NCBI RefSeq assembly: GCF_016785095.1
Contig: NZ_JAEKJB010000002.1
Span: 248,001-312,000, forward strand
Length of the DNA: 64,000 nucleotides
Direction: 5' to 3'
Source of the DNA: Alloalcanivorax marinus
GTDB lineage: Bacteria > Pseudomonadota > Gammaproteobacteria > Pseudomonadales > Alcanivoracaceae
In this document: piece by piece, positions 25,221 through 35,285 of the stretch
Layout: every line of letters starts with the position of its first letter
Numbering within the stretch: position 1 is the first letter of the stretch
Translations under genes and position numbers: made by a program
Notes under the pieces: generated by a model
Seen by the model: the letters and a program-made list of their open reading frames with translations, nothing else
Database searches by the model: none
Told to the model about the DNA's origin: nothing

Positions 25221-27353
25221 ATGAGGCAAGTATTCCAAGATTTATCCAACGGCACGACCTGCCTAATCGACTCTCCTGCGCCGGATTTGGTCTCCGGAAA
25301 AGTCGTGATTAATACCTCGGCATCTTTAATATCAGCTGGAACTGAGCGTATGCTTGTTGATTTTGGGCGGGCATCGTATTTGGAAAAAGCGCGCCAGCAG
25401 CCAGAAAAAGTGAAGATGGTAATAGAGAAAATTCAAACCGATGGATTTTTTACGACGGTTGATGCGGTTAAGTCTAAGCTGGCTCAGCCGCTTGCGCTAG
25501 GATACTGTAATGTTGGCGTGGTTCGGAAAGTAAAAGATAGTGCGCACTTTCTCAAAAAAGGTGACCGTGTTGTATCTAATGGCCCGCACGCGGACATTGT
25601 GCGCGTAAGTAAGAATCTTTGCGCACGAGTTCCGAATAACGTGAGTGATGAAGAAGCTTCATTTACCGTTGTTGCGAGTATAGGTTTGCAGGGGATTCGG
25701 CTGGCTAAGCCCTCATTGGGTGAGGCCTTTGTCGTAACCGGTGTTGGTTTGATTGGATTGCTTACTGTCCAGTTATTGCGTGCTCATGGTTGCCGGGTTC
25801 TTGCTATCGATTTTGATGATTCAAAGCTGGCATTAGCGGCTCAATTTGGAGCCGAAGTGTGCAATCCTGGTAGGGGTCAAGACCCCGTGGCAGCGGGGAT
25901 GGCATTCAGCCGTGGCAACGGAGTGGATGGCGTTATCATCACTGCTTCGACGAAGCAGAGTGATCCGGTAACTCAGGCCGCCCGGATGAGCCGCAAACGC
26001 GGTCGTATCGTGCTTGTTGGTGTGACGGGGTTGGAGCTTAACCGTGCTGACTTCTATGAAAAGGAGCTTTCTTTCCAGGTATCGTGTTCCTATGGCCCTG
26101 GGCGTTACGATCCTTCCTATGAAGAGCAAGGTATAGACTACCCCCTTGGTTTCGTGCGTTGGACGGAGCAGCGTAATTTTGAAGCCGTACTGGATATGAT
26201 GGCCAGCGGGCAGCTCGATGTTAAGCCCTTGATCACTCATCGGTTTGAATTCGAAGACGCACCCAAAGCATATGATCTTCTGACTACGGATAAGTCAGCG
26301 CTTGGTATCATTCTGAAGTATTCCAGCGATGTTGAGAGCCGGAATATCCGTTCTGTTTCGCTTCCAGGGGCAGCGACCATTGACCCTGATAAGCCGGTTG
26401 TCGGATTTATCGGCGCTGGGAATTACGCGTCCCGAATGCTGATTCCTGCATTCAAGGATGCAGGGGCACAGCTGCACAGCATCTCGACCTCGGGAGGGGT
26501 TAATGGCGTTATTCACGGTGAGAAAGCCGGGTTTTCTCATGCAACCACCGATACCGCCGGGATGCTGGCCAATCCAGAGATCAATACGGTCGCTATCGTA
26601 ACGCGTCATAATTCTCATGCGAATTTCGTCGCTTCGGCGCTCGATGCAGGAAAGCATGTTTTCGTGGAAAAACCCCTGGCGGTCAACCGGGCCGATCTTG
26701 AATGTGTTGAGAAAGCATATCGGGACAAAGGGGAAAAGGCGCCATTACTAATGGTTGGTTTCAACCGTCGCTTCGCCCCTCAGGTCCAGAAGATGAAATC
26801 CCTTCTGGCGCCGGTTTCCGAGCCCAAATCGTTTATTATGACGATGAACGCAGGCGCGATTCCCGCTGATCATTGGACTCAGGATGTCGAAGTCGGCGGT
26901 GGCAGGATCATCGGTGAGGCCTGCCACTTTATCGATTTGATGCGGTTCCTGGCAGGGTCCGAGATCGTTTCCGTGCAGGCCCGCAGAATGGGCGATACAC
27001 CGGGGGTACCGGTTACCGAAGATAAAGCCGCGATCACACTGGGTTTTGCTGATGGCTCCTTCGGTACCATCCACTACTTGGCGAATGGTGCGGCCAGTTT
27101 TCCCAAAGAGCGGGTTGAAGTATTCGCTGCAGGCAAGGTTCTGCAGTTGGATAACTTCAGGAAGCTGAAGGGGTTCGGCTGGTCTGGGTTTAGGAAGATG
27201 AACCTCTGGCGTCAGGACAAAGGCCAGAAGGCATGTGCCCAAGCTTTCCTGTCGGCGATTGAGTCCGGGGGCAGTGCCCCAATAGCAGTCAGCGAGTTGT
27301 TCGAGGTGGCAGCGGTCACCCTTGATGTGGTTGATCAGCTAAGAAGCCAATGA
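25221..27353 (+). CDS. Bi-domain oxidoreductase: zinc-type alcohol dehydrogenase + Gfo/Idh/MocA
   Basis: 710-residue natural fusion. Residues 1 to about 370 resemble a medium-chain alcohol dehydrogenase with Rossmann loop VTGVGLIGLLTVQLL near 175; residues from about 390 resemble a Gfo/Idh/MocA sugar dehydrogenase (VGFIGAGNYASRMLIPAF, then HVFVEKPLAVN with the conserved EKP and NRRFAPQV). Such two-domain proteins are found in surface-polysaccharide loci next to heparinase-like and glycosyltransferase genes, as here. The reaction is unknown; oxidation/reduction of a nucleotide sugar or glycan is the likely class. It overlaps the downstream gene by 4 bases. Confidence 0.85.
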   Translation: MRQVFQDLSNGTTCLIDSPAPDLVSGKVVINTSASLISAGTERMLVDFGRASYLEKARQQPEKVKMVIEKIQTDGFFTTVDAVKSKLAQPLALGYCNVGVVRKVKDSAHFLKKGDRVVSNGPHADIVRVSKNLCARVPNNVSDEEASFTVVASIGLQGIRLAKPSLGEAFVVTGVGLIGLLTVQLLRAHGCRVLAIDFDDSKLALAAQFGAEVCNPGRGQDPVAAGMAFSRGNGVDGVIITASTKQSDPVTQAARMSRKRGRIVLVGVTGLELNRADFYEKELSFQVSCSYGPGRYDPSYEEQGIDYPLGFVRWTEQRNFEAVLDMMASGQLDVKPLITHRFEFEDAPKAYDLLTTDKSALGIILKYSSDVESRNIRSVSLPGAATIDPDKPVVGFIGAGNYASRMLIPAFKDAGAQLHSISTSGGVNGVIHGEKAGFSHATTDTAGMLANPEINTVAIVTRHNSHANFVASALDAGKHVFVEKPLAVNRADLECVEKAYRDKGEKAPLLMVGFNRRFAPQVQKMKSLLAPVSEPKSFIMTMNAGAIPADHWTQDVEVGGGRIIGEACHFIDLMRFLAGSEIVSVQARRMGDTPGVPVTEDKAAITLGFADGSFGTIHYLANGAASFPKERVEVFAAGKVLQLDNFRKLKGFGWSGFRKMNLWRQDKGQKACAQAFLSAIESGGSAPIAVSELFEVAAVTLDVVDQLRSQ

Positions 27354-29197
27354 GGTCTTTATCTCTTAAGACCGGGACTGCATGGAGGCTGGGCGCCGCT
27401 AATATCTGGCGTGCGTTGTTTTACCGGCTTGGGCTTCGGCTCGGCTGGAATCCGGTGAAAAGAATAGCGGCGGAGCAGCCGACCGCTCCCTTTTTCTGGG
27501 CCAGCTCTTCTTGTACGCCACTGGATAATGCCTTGGCGGATGACCGGATGGCCGTCACCGCGTTCGGCCTGCCTGCAGGCCTTGATGTTACGCAGGGGCC
27601 GCCTGACTGGCACAAAAGTGTCATTACCGGAGGCGTTGCGCCGACTGTTCCATGGTGGCAAATCCCAGACTTTGTTGATGGCTTGGGCGATATAAAAGGC
27701 GTCTGGGAGGCATCCCGCTTTGATTGGCTGCTCGCGTTAGCGCGACTAGCGGAGCAGGGCGATGGCGGGTCGCTGGATCGCATCAACACTTGGCTGCAGG
27801 ACTGGTGTGAGCAGAATCCGCCTTATCTGGGTGCCAACTGGAAATGTGGCCAGGAAGCGTCCATCCGTGTCATGCATCTTGCTATGAGCGCCCGTCTTCT
27901 TGGCCAGGTGAGGGCGCCGGCTCAGGGGCTTATCGCGTTGCTCCGTGCTCATTTGAAGCGTATCGCTCCGACCATACAGTACGCTATCGCTCAAGATAAC
28001 AACCACGGTACATCGGAGGCGGCGGCGCTCTTTATCGGAGGGAGCTGGTTGGTGGCGTTATCCGAGGAGGATCGGGATGCTCACCGTTGGATGAGGCAGG
28101 GCCGCAAGTGGTTGGAAAATCGGGCCAAGCGCTTGATCGAAGAGGACGGCTCCTTCAGTCAGTATTCCATTAACTATCACCGCGTCATGTTGGACACTTA
28201 TTCCATGGCGGAGATTTGGCGTCGAGCGCTGGAGCTGCCGGAGTTTTCGGGAGGATTGGTGCGGAAGCTGAAGTTGGCCACCGCCTGGTTGGGGAATATG
28301 GTTTCCCCGGATGGGGGGGATACACCAAATCTTGGCGCCAACGACGGCGCCCGTTTGCTTCCCTTGGCGGATACGGACTATCGGGATGTCCGGCCATCCG
28401 TCCAGCTCGCCTCGGTGTTGTTTGCCGGTAAGCTCGCTTATTCAAAGCCCGGCCCGTACGACCAGCCTCTTCACATATTGAAGTTGCAGTTACCGTCAGC
28501 CTCTGCGTCCTATTCTGAGTCTCGTCAGTACGACCAGGGTGGCTACGTGGTCCTGCGTAAGCAGCAAACCATGGCTTTGTTCCGTTATCCGCGTTTTCGT
28601 TTTAGGCCAGGCCAGTCGGATCTCTTGCATGTGGATTTCTGGCGTGGCGGGCTTAACGTCCTCAGAGATGCGGGTTCATACAGCTATAACTGTGATGAGC
28701 CGTGGCAAAGCTATTTCCCGAGCTCGGAGGCGCATAATACGGTTCAGTTTGATGGTCGCGATTCGATGCCCCGGCTTAGTCGTTTTTTATTTGGCGCCTG
28801 GCCGAAGGCGAGGGCGGTGGTGCCCCTTTTCGATGAGCAAGGTCAGCTTCGGGCCGATGCAGGGTATTGTGACTGGAAAGGGGTGGATCATCATCGAAGC
28901 GTGTCGTTGGCGGACAATAGCTTAACCATCCTGGATGAGATCAGCGGCTTCGAAAAAGCGGCGGTTTTGCGTTGGCGTCTGGCCCCCGGCGAATGGCATT
29001 GGGAATCGAACGGCGACGGCGATGTCTGCTTGCTAGGGCATGGGTGCCGGTTGCGGGTCAAGGCTAGCCAAACATTCGTGCGTTGTGAGCTGGTTGAGGG
29101 TTGGGAGTCTCGCTATTACTCGCGAAAAACACCTCTGCCAGTTTTGGAAGTGGAAGTGGCTGACTCCGGGAAGCTGATTACTGAGTTGACTTTTTGA
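27350..29197 (+). CDS. Heparinase II/III-like polysaccharide lyase
   Basis: 615-residue protein. The N-terminal half is alpha-helical (alpha/alpha toroid: [62 protein letters not shown]) and the C-terminal half is a beta-sandwich containing [19 protein letters not shown] and [13 protein letters not shown], the hallmark of heparinase II/III-family proteins. Candidate catalytic residues are His and Tyr in NHGTSE and YSINYHR. No signal peptide is visible, unusual for a lyase. It might trim or edit the uronate-containing polymer, as AlgL does in alginate export, or act on a cytoplasmic lipid-linked precursor. Confidence 0.85.
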   Translation: MRSLSLKTGTAWRLGAANIWRALFYRLGLRLGWNPVKRIAAEQPTAPFFWASSSCTPLDNALADDRMAVTAFGLPAGLDVTQGPPDWHKSVITGGVAPTVPWWQIPDFVDGLGDIKGVWEASRFDWLLALARLAEQGDGGSLDRINTWLQDWCEQNPPYLGANWKCGQEASIRVMHLAMSARLLGQVRAPAQGLIALLRAHLKRIAPTIQYAIAQDNNHGTSEAAALFIGGSWLVALSEEDRDAHRWMRQGRKWLENRAKRLIEEDGSFSQYSINYHRVMLDTYSMAEIWRRALELPEFSGGLVRKLKLATAWLGNMVSPDGGDTPNLGANDGARLLPLADTDYRDVRPSVQLASVLFAGKLAYSKPGPYDQPLHILKLQLPSASASYSESRQYDQGGYVVLRKQQTMALFRYPRFRFRPGQSDLLHVDFWRGGLNVLRDAGSYSYNCDEPWQSYFPSSEAHNTVQFDGRDSMPRLSRFLFGAWPKARAVVPLFDEQGQLRADAGYCDWKGVDHHRSVSLADNSLTILDEISGFEKAAVLRWRLAPGEWHWESNGDGDVCLLGHGCRLRVKASQTFVRCELVEGWESRYYSRKTPLPVLEVEVADSGKLITELTF

Positions 29198-29198
29198 T

Positions 29199-31055
29199 AT
29201 GCGCGTTTTGTATTTTCACCAGCATTTTTCCACCCCCAAAGGCTCCACGGGTATACGTTCCTATGAGATGGCGCGGAGGCTGATCAAAGCCGGCCACGAA
29301 GTGACCATGGTTTGTGGTTCTTATGGCGGTGGAAACACCGGGCTGGAATCTTCATTCCGGCGTGGCCGCCGGGAAGGCGTTGTGGATGGCATCAGCATTA
29401 TCGAGTTTGATCTTGCCTATTCCAACAGTGATGGCTTTCTTAAGCGGTCGCTTATGTTCCTTCTCTTTGCTCTGCGGAGCATATGGGTGGCCATGACCCG
29501 GCAATACGACGTGGTTTTTGCCACCACAACGCCTCTGACAGCAGGGATACCTGGTATCTTCGCCCGCTGGCTGCGGGGCAAGGCTTTTGTGTTTGAAGTG
29601 CGTGATTTGTGGCCGGAGCTGCCCAAGGCCATGGGGGTGATCAAGAACCCGGTTGTGCTCTGGCTGATGTCTGTTCTTGAGTGGTGTTCATACCATTCCG
29701 CGCATCGCTTGGTGGCATTGGCCCCCGGCATGGCCGAGGGTATAGAGAGCCGTGGCATCCCGAAGGAACGCATTGCCATGATTCCTAATGGCTGTGATTT
29801 CGATATTTTCGCCGATGCGACTAACCCGTGGCGGCCCGAAGGCGTAGCTGAGGCGGATTTCCTGGCGATTTTCACTGGTACCCACGGCATGGCTAACGGC
29901 CTGGGCGCTGTCCTGGACGTTGCCGCCGAGCTGAAATCCCGTGGCCGCGATGATATCAAGCTGGCGTTGGTGGGGGACGGCAAGCTGAAGCCTGAGTTGG
30001 TGGATCGCGCCAGGCGTGAAGGCCTCTCAAATGTGGTCTTTCACGATCCGGTTGATAAGCAGCGTTTGGCGGGTTTGATGGCAGGGGCCGATGTCGGGCT
30101 TCAAATTCTGGCGAACGTGCCCGCCTTTTACTTTGGCACCTCTCCAAATAAATTCTTTGACTACATTTCCGCAGGGCTGCCCGTCATTAACAACTATCCG
30201 GGCTGGTTGGAGCGGCTTTTGGAAGAATCCGGGGCAGGTGTTGCGGTGCCCCCTGATAATGCCGGAGCCTTTGCGGATGCCCTGATAGACCTTGCGGATC
30301 ATCGGGACAGGCTGCCTGCAATGTCTCGGGCCGCCTCGGAGCTGGGCCAGCAGCGTTTTGACCGCGATGCGTTGGGCGGCACTTTTGTGGGCTGGCTGGA
30401 GGAGACTTTCGCTACTAACCGGTCTCAGCCGATGAAGCGCGCTTTTGACTTTTTGGCCTCGGTGGCGGCTTTGGTGCTGCTGGCTCCCATCTTACTGGTG
30501 CTGGCGATAATGGTGCGCTGGAAGCTTGGCGGACCAGTCCTGTTCACGCAGGAGCGTCCGGGGTTGGACGGTCGCTCCTTCAAAATGATGAAGTTTCGCA
30601 CCATGACCGACGAACGGGACGAGAATGGCGAGTTGCTGCCGGACGAAAAGCGGCTCACGCCCTTGGGGCGCTTTCTCCGTTCCACCAGCCTGGATGAACT
30701 GCCGGAGCTCTTCAACGTGCTCAAGGGCGACATGAGCCTGGTTGGCCCCCGCCCGTTGTTGATGGAGTACCTGCCGTTGTATTCGGAGCGCCAGGCCCGG
30801 CGCCATGAGGTGCGCCCAGGCATTACCGGTTGGGCTCAGATCAATGGCCGTAACGCGCTCTCCTGGGAGGAGAAGTTCGAGCTGGACGTTTGGTATGTTG
30901 AGAACCGGACTCTCTGGCTTGATATCAAGATCCTGTTTCTTACCGTCCTCAAGGTGATCAAGCGGGACGGTATCAGCCACGGCGGCGAGGCCACCATGCC
31001 CCGCTTTACTGGCTCTTCCGGCGAAGAGCGCTGCGATTCGGACCCTGGCGTATGA
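29199..31055 (+). CDS. Fusion of GT4 glycosyltransferase (WbuB-like) and PglC-type phosphoglycosyl transferase
   Basis: 618-residue fusion. Residues 1 to about 405 form a GT4 enzyme of the WbuB (FucNAc transferase) type: [39 protein letters not shown] and [18 protein letters not shown] near the donor site. Residues 411-618 are a monotopic sugar-1-phosphate transferase: re-entrant membrane helix [30 protein letters not shown], the catalytic Asp-Glu pair in [23 protein letters not shown], and [13 protein letters not shown]. The C-terminal half should start the repeat unit on undecaprenyl phosphate and the N-terminal half should add the next sugar. Confidence 0.9.
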   Translation: MRVLYFHQHFSTPKGSTGIRSYEMARRLIKAGHEVTMVCGSYGGGNTGLESSFRRGRREGVVDGISIIEFDLAYSNSDGFLKRSLMFLLFALRSIWVAMTRQYDVVFATTTPLTAGIPGIFARWLRGKAFVFEVRDLWPELPKAMGVIKNPVVLWLMSVLEWCSYHSAHRLVALAPGMAEGIESRGIPKERIAMIPNGCDFDIFADATNPWRPEGVAEADFLAIFTGTHGMANGLGAVLDVAAELKSRGRDDIKLALVGDGKLKPELVDRARREGLSNVVFHDPVDKQRLAGLMAGADVGLQILANVPAFYFGTSPNKFFDYISAGLPVINNYPGWLERLLEESGAGVAVPPDNAGAFADALIDLADHRDRLPAMSRAASELGQQRFDRDALGGTFVGWLEETFATNRSQPMKRAFDFLASVAALVLLAPILLVLAIMVRWKLGGPVLFTQERPGLDGRSFKMMKFRTMTDERDENGELLPDEKRLTPLGRFLRSTSLDELPELFNVLKGDMSLVGPRPLLMEYLPLYSERQARRHEVRPGITGWAQINGRNALSWEEKFELDVWYVENRTLWLDIKILFLTVLKVIKRDGISHGGEATMPRFTGSSGEERCDSDPGV

Positions 31056-31672
31056 AACGACTCGCGATCCTTGGAGCCAGCGGCCACGGGAAGGTGGTCG
31101 CCGATGCGGCTCTTTGTGCTGGCTGGGATGAAGTGTGCTTCTTTGATGACGCTTGGCCCCGGCTTAGCCGTAATGGCCCCTGGTCCGTCGAGGGCGCGTT
31201 CTCTGGGATGCTGGGCGGGTGCGGCCCTTCGTTTCAGGCGGCGGTGGTGGGGATTGGCCACAACGCCACACGCCTGGCCAAGATGTCGGCGTTAAGGGAG
31301 GCGGGTATTCCTTTGGTCACGGTGGTTCATCCGTCAGCGGTGATCAGTGCCCACGCTCACCTGGGCGAGGGCTGCATGGTGTTCGCCGGTGCGGTGGTTA
31401 ACGTGGACACTCGGATCGCTGCCGGATGCATTCTGAATACCGGTGCGACCGTCGACCACGATTGTTGCTTGGAAGAGGGCGTGCACATTAGCCCGGGTGC
31501 GAACCTCGCCGGTGGTGTGACGGTGGGCGCCGGCTCCTGGGTGGGTATTGGCGCCAGTGTTCGCCAGGGCGTCACGATTGGGCGGAATGTCATGGTCGGC
31601 GCAGGGGCGGCGGTGGTCTCTAATATTCCGGATGACGTCACCGTGGTCGGTGTGCCGGCCAGGGTTTTGTAG
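31052..31672 (+). CDS. pglD: PglD/NeuD-family sugar acetyltransferase
   Basis: 206-residue enzyme with an N-terminal nucleotide-sugar-binding subdomain ([18 protein letters not shown]) and a C-terminal left-handed beta-helix ([26 protein letters not shown] through [27 protein letters not shown]). The catalytic His is expected in TGATVDHDC. PglD acetylates UDP-4-amino-4,6-dideoxy-GlcNAc to UDP-N,N'-diacetylbacillosamine. PglE- and PglF-like partners occur at 37248 and 39770. It overlaps the PGT fusion gene by 4 bases, tying donor synthesis to its use. Confidence 0.85.
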   Translation: MKRLAILGASGHGKVVADAALCAGWDEVCFFDDAWPRLSRNGPWSVEGAFSGMLGGCGPSFQAAVVGIGHNATRLAKMSALREAGIPLVTVVHPSAVISAHAHLGEGCMVFAGAVVNVDTRIAAGCILNTGATVDHDCCLEEGVHISPGANLAGGVTVGAGSWVGIGASVRQGVTIGRNVMVGAGAAVVSNIPDDVTVVGVPARVL

Positions 31673-31732
31673 AGGTCTTGGAACGCTATCGCTATGCCAA
31701 TGAATTTGGATTATGCGCTCTCAGGAGTAACC

Positions 31733-31819
31733 ATGATACTTCTGATCCTTCTTATATCCGTTGTTTTTATGATCAGTACGGAAATTAAATCGGTTCAAGT
31801 TCAGAGGGGCATTCTTTGA
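31733..31819 (+). CDS. Small single-span membrane protein (28 residues)
   Basis: A 28-codon frame starting with an ATG that has an AGGAG ribosome site seven bases before it. The product is one hydrophobic helix (MILLILLISVVFMIS) followed by a short polar tail with Lys, Glu and Arg. Its TGA overlaps the TTG start of the flippase gene (TTGA), which suggests translational coupling. It fills most of the 143-base gap between pglD and wzx. Homology cannot be judged at this length. Confidence 0.5.
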   Translation: MILLILLISVVFMISTEIKSVQVQRGIL

Positions 31820-33189
31820 GCCGAATCAAGACGTTTATGCGTACCGGGCTGAGGCGAATGCGTGGAGAAATGGGGCAAGCCCTTATGCGCACTTTCGTGG
31901 CCCGTGCGATCGCAGCTTTGGGCGCGTTGGCGCTGGCACTGGTGATTGGCCGGCTTTATGGGCCGGACGGCATGGGGGTGTACGCCCTAGCGTATGGCTT
32001 CCTCTTGGGCGTGGGCACCCTGGCCCGGATGGGTATGGATAATGGTTTGATGCGTTATGTTGGCCAGGATCCTGGAAGCCATCGCGTGCCGGTGTATTTG
32101 CGCTGGGCGCTACAGCGTACTTTGGTGCTTAGCGTGGTGGCCGGTGCGTTGATTTGGTTGCTGCGGTATCGGTTGGAGGGGGTATTTGAAGCGCCGGGTT
32201 TGGCGGCGGTCCTGGTCGGCATTGTTCTAGCGGCACCGCCCTATGCGTTCGGCTTTTTATTCTCCGGATTTTTCAAGGGTATCCGCAAGCCCGCCACAGC
32301 GAGTTTGCTGGAGAATGGGTCTGTGGCACTGGTGGCGGGGGCTCTGATTCTTGCCTATGGCCTTTGGTTTGGCGGTAATCAACTTGTAGTGATTGGCTAC
32401 GCTTATGCCATTGCTGCCTGGCTGGTTGCCCTGCAAGGAGGGCTACAGGCTTGGTTGTGGTGCCGTCGGCAGCCCTGGTGGGGACGGGGCCAGATGATGG
32501 ACGATATCCACGTAGCGGTATCACGGAGCCAGTTTATGGCAGTATCCCGGGCTTTTTTTGTCACCGGGCTCGCGAATTTCATGCAGTCGGTTCTGGGGTT
32601 GATGATTGCAGGTTGGTTATTGACCAGCGCGGAGTTGGGGTTGTTCAAATCATCTCAGCAGACCGCAACGTTGATTGGTTTTATCCTGATTGTGATCAAT
32701 GCCATCTTCCCTCCGCGTTTCGCGGCCCTGTATTACCGTGGCGAACTGAGCGCTCTGGGTAGGCTGGCGCGGCAAGGGGCTTTGTTGGGCTTGGTGATCG
32801 CCGCGCCCTTATTGGTACTTTGCCTGGTGGCCCCAGGCTGGGTGCTCGGTTGGTTTGGCGATGAGTTTCGACAGGGAGCTAACCTTTTGCGCATTATCGC
32901 CCTGGCGCAATTGGTGAATGTAGCCACTGGCTCGGTGGGCTTTCTGCTCAACATGACCGGCCACGAGCGGCTGATGCGTAATATCGCTCTTTTGTGCAAT
33001 AGCCTCGGGCTGGCTGGCTTCTTCCTGCTGCCTCAACTGTTTGGTGCACTTGGGGCCGCTCTCGCTTTGGCGTTCGTTCTGGTCACTCAGAATCTCATCG
33101 CTTTGTTCTTTGTCTGGCGCAGGCTGGGTATCTGGACCCTTCCGGGGCCTAACTTGCTTCACAGGTTGGGGGTGCACGGTGGCCGCTAG
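31816..33189 (+). CDS. wzx: Polysaccharide flippase (Wzx / MATE-like)
   Basis: 457-residue inner-membrane protein with about twelve transmembrane segments and the Wzx/RfbX opening FVARAIAALGALALALVIGRLYGPDGMGVYALAYGFLLGVGTLARMGMDNGLMRYVG. It flips the undecaprenyl-linked repeat unit to the periplasm for Wzy. Starts at TTG, overlapping the small upstream frame. It ends the first block of the polysaccharide locus. GC content is intermediate, between the AT-rich core and the flanks. Confidence 0.88.
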   Translation: MSRIKTFMRTGLRRMRGEMGQALMRTFVARAIAALGALALALVIGRLYGPDGMGVYALAYGFLLGVGTLARMGMDNGLMRYVGQDPGSHRVPVYLRWALQRTLVLSVVAGALIWLLRYRLEGVFEAPGLAAVLVGIVLAAPPYAFGFLFSGFFKGIRKPATASLLENGSVALVAGALILAYGLWFGGNQLVVIGYAYAIAAWLVALQGGLQAWLWCRRQPWWGRGQMMDDIHVAVSRSQFMAVSRAFFVTGLANFMQSVLGLMIAGWLLTSAELGLFKSSQQTATLIGFILIVINAIFPPRFAALYYRGELSALGRLARQGALLGLVIAAPLLVLCLVAPGWVLGWFGDEFRQGANLLRIIALAQLVNVATGSVGFLLNMTGHERLMRNIALLCNSLGLAGFFLLPQLFGALGAALALAFVLVTQNLIALFFVWRRLGIWTLPGPNLLHRLGVHGGR

Positions 33190-33823
33190 ATTTGTGCACT
33201 CAAAGGGATGCTCCTGTGCCAAGGCTGCGGTCGCTGAGTGCCGAAGTTCAAAAGATCTGATGGATGCTGGAAAAAATTACTGGCCGGGAACTTTCACTCC
33301 CGACCAGTAACCTTAGTAATCCTAAAAGGCAAAGGTTGAGGCGATGAAAGCCCCCGTAAGAGCTCGTATAACCTCAGCTGGGTCTATTAGGATTTTGAGC
33401 CTGATGGATATCATGTTTTATCCCGTAAAGACGGTGCCCCGATTATCTTCAGAGGCCCCGAAGGTTGATCGTTACCGCCCGCTGGCGGCGCGGGTAGGAG
33501 CGGGTGCGGCTCCTTAATGGAGATCGGCCAGATATTGTAGGGACGGGCTTAGCTGCGCACCCAGTTAGGCACCGCCATACACTCCCTGGTGAGATCAACC
33601 AGTATTTACTTGGATCGTTCGTGAGCGTTGGGGTTCCCCCAGACCATTTGGAAGCTTTGCATATCAGCTCGGCGCGAAAATTTGCCAGTGGGAAAGGTTG
33701 GGGCGGCGCCGGGGGGAGGTCGTTAGCTGATATCTTACATGGATTGCATTCTTTCGCTGACAGACATCGGGCGGCTTAGGTGGCAGCTTGGCCTCCGGGA
33801 ATCTGGCACGGGGGTTAGCGGGG
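33190..33823. other. 630-bp gap without a recognisable gene
   Basis: Short open frames exist (for example 33504-33779, plus strand) but have no ribosome site, family resemblance or convincing codon pattern. The stretch contains a minus-strand terminator (33278), a degenerate REP-like piece (33494-33516, GTAGGAGCGGGTGCGGCTCC) and patchy composition. It looks like a junction with gene debris between the flippase and the inserted metallo-hydrolase module. Confidence 0.55.
33278..33309 (-). terminator. Terminator-like hairpin, T-run on the minus strand
   Basis: TACTGGCCGGGA pairs with TCCCGACCAGTA (one wobble mismatch) around an eight-base loop. On the minus strand it is followed by AATTTTTT. 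No minus-strand gene upstream of it is apparent. On the plus strand it may still help end the wzx transcript. Confidence 0.55.
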
Positions 33824-35230
33824 ATGCCCGACACATCACGACACACCAATACCATCCATCATCACGGCGGTGCCCAGGGCGTTACCGGCTCCTGCCATGA
33901 GTTGGTGCTGGGGCCGGATGCCAGCCTGCTGATCGATTGTGGCCTGTTCCAGGGCGAGGATGCGGCGCCGCGCGGCGGGGCGGACCAACTGGCCATTGAG
34001 TTCGATGTGAGCCGTGTGGTCGCGCTGGTGGTGACCCATGTGCACATCGACCATGTGGGCCGTATTCCCTGGCTGCTGGCCGCTGGCTTCGAGGGGCCGA
34101 TTCTGTGCAGTGAGCCTTCGGCGCGGTTGCTGCCCATCGTGCTGGAGGATGCCTTCAAGCTGAGCCTGAGCCGCCAGACGGAGGCGGTGGAGCGCTACCT
34201 GAAGGTGGTTCGCGGCCGGCTGGTCCCGTTGCCCTATGACATCTGGTACCCGGTGCCGGGCGGGGACGGCGCCTGTGTGCGGCTGCAACGGGCCGGGCAT
34301 ATTCTTGGCTCCGCCTATGTGGAGTGCGAGGTGGCGGGCCACCGCACCGTGTTCTCCGGCGATCTGGGCGCGCCCCATGCGCCGTTGCTGGAGCCGCCGG
34401 TGCCGCCGGAGCGCTGCGATACCCTGGTGATCGAGAGCACTTACGGGGATCGCCAGCATGAAGACCGGGCCGGCCGCCGCCGGCGTTTGGCGGCGGTGAT
34501 CCGGCGTGCCCTGGAAGACCAGGGCACCGTGCTGATCCCGGCGTTCAGCCTGGGGCGCACCCAGGAGTTGTTGTACGAGCTGGAGACCCTGATCGAGGCC
34601 CACGGCGACCAGGAGGCGGCGGACGGTTTGCCCTGGAACGCGTTGCCGGTGATTCTGGATTCGCCCCTGGCGCGCCGCTTTACCCGGGTGTACCGGGCTC
34701 TGGCGCGCTTCTGGCCGCAGGAGGCGAGGGCGCGCCGGGAAGCCGGGCGCCGGCCACTGGCCTTCGAGCAGCGGCTTACCGTGGACGACCACGCCGCCCA
34801 CCAGCGCATGGTGCGCCACCTGGCGGAGAGCCGCCGCCCGGCCATCGTGATCGCCGCCAGCGGCATGTGCACCGGCGGGCGGATCGTCAATTACCTCAAG
34901 GCGATGCTTGGCGACCCGCGCCACAATGTGCTGTTCGTGGGCTACCAGGCCGCCGGCACCCCGGGGCGCGATATCCAGATTCATGGTCCCCGGGGTGGCT
35001 ATGTGGAGCTGGACGGCGAGCGCCACGTTATCCGCGCCGGCATCGAGACCCTGGGCGGCTACTCCGCCCACGCCGACCAGGCCGGCCTGGTGGACTTCGT
35101 CACCGGCATGGCGCGGTGGCCCGAGCAGGTGCGCATCGTCCACGGCGAGCCCCACGCCCGCCGCGCCCTCGCCGCCGCCCTCAAGCACCGCTACCAGCAA
35201 AAAGGCCGCCCGTTGCGTACCACCCCGTGA
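33824..35230 (+). CDS. Metallo-beta-lactamase/beta-CASP hydrolase (RNA exonuclease type)
   Basis: 468-residue MBL-fold protein related to CPSF73-like and RNase J-like enzymes. The metal site HVHIDHVGR lies near residue 72, further ligands in RAGHILGSAYVE and FSGDLGAPH, then the beta-CASP domain (ESTYGDRQH, IPAFSLGRTQELLYEL, IASGMCTGGRIVNYLK) and the final metal His in GGYSAHADQAGL. These proteins usually cut RNA. ATG at 33824 chosen for its length match to the family and a GGGG ribosome stretch. High GC, unlike wzx; it starts the module that interrupts the polysaccharide locus. Confidence 0.9.
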   Translation: MPDTSRHTNTIHHHGGAQGVTGSCHELVLGPDASLLIDCGLFQGEDAAPRGGADQLAIEFDVSRVVALVVTHVHIDHVGRIPWLLAAGFEGPILCSEPSARLLPIVLEDAFKLSLSRQTEAVERYLKVVRGRLVPLPYDIWYPVPGGDGACVRLQRAGHILGSAYVECEVAGHRTVFSGDLGAPHAPLLEPPVPPERCDTLVIESTYGDRQHEDRAGRRRRLAAVIRRALEDQGTVLIPAFSLGRTQELLYELETLIEAHGDQEAADGLPWNALPVILDSPLARRFTRVYRALARFWPQEARARREAGRRPLAFEQRLTVDDHAAHQRMVRHLAESRRPAIVIAASGMCTGGRIVNYLKAMLGDPRHNVLFVGYQAAGTPGRDIQIHGPRGGYVELDGERHVIRAGIETLGGYSAHADQAGLVDFVTGMARWPEQVRIVHGEPHARRALAAALKHRYQQKGRPLRTTP

Positions 35231-35252
35231 TTTGGCGTGGGCTGGCATTCCC

Positions 35253-35272
35253 GTTACACTTTGGAGTGTAAC
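35253..35272. promoter_or_regulatory. Palindromic operator of the toxin-antitoxin pair
   Basis: GTTACACTTTGGAGTGTAAC: exact 8-bp arms with spacer TTGG, ending 13 bases before the antitoxin start and overlapping its promoter zone. This is the expected layout for antitoxin-mediated autorepression. Confidence 0.7.
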
Positions 35273-35285
35273 TTGAGGAGTCGAT

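Noticed and set aside
33504-33779. A 91-codon plus-strand frame in the gap after wzx
   Set aside because: No ribosome site, no recognisable domain, and it spans a degenerate REP-like segment; more likely debris.
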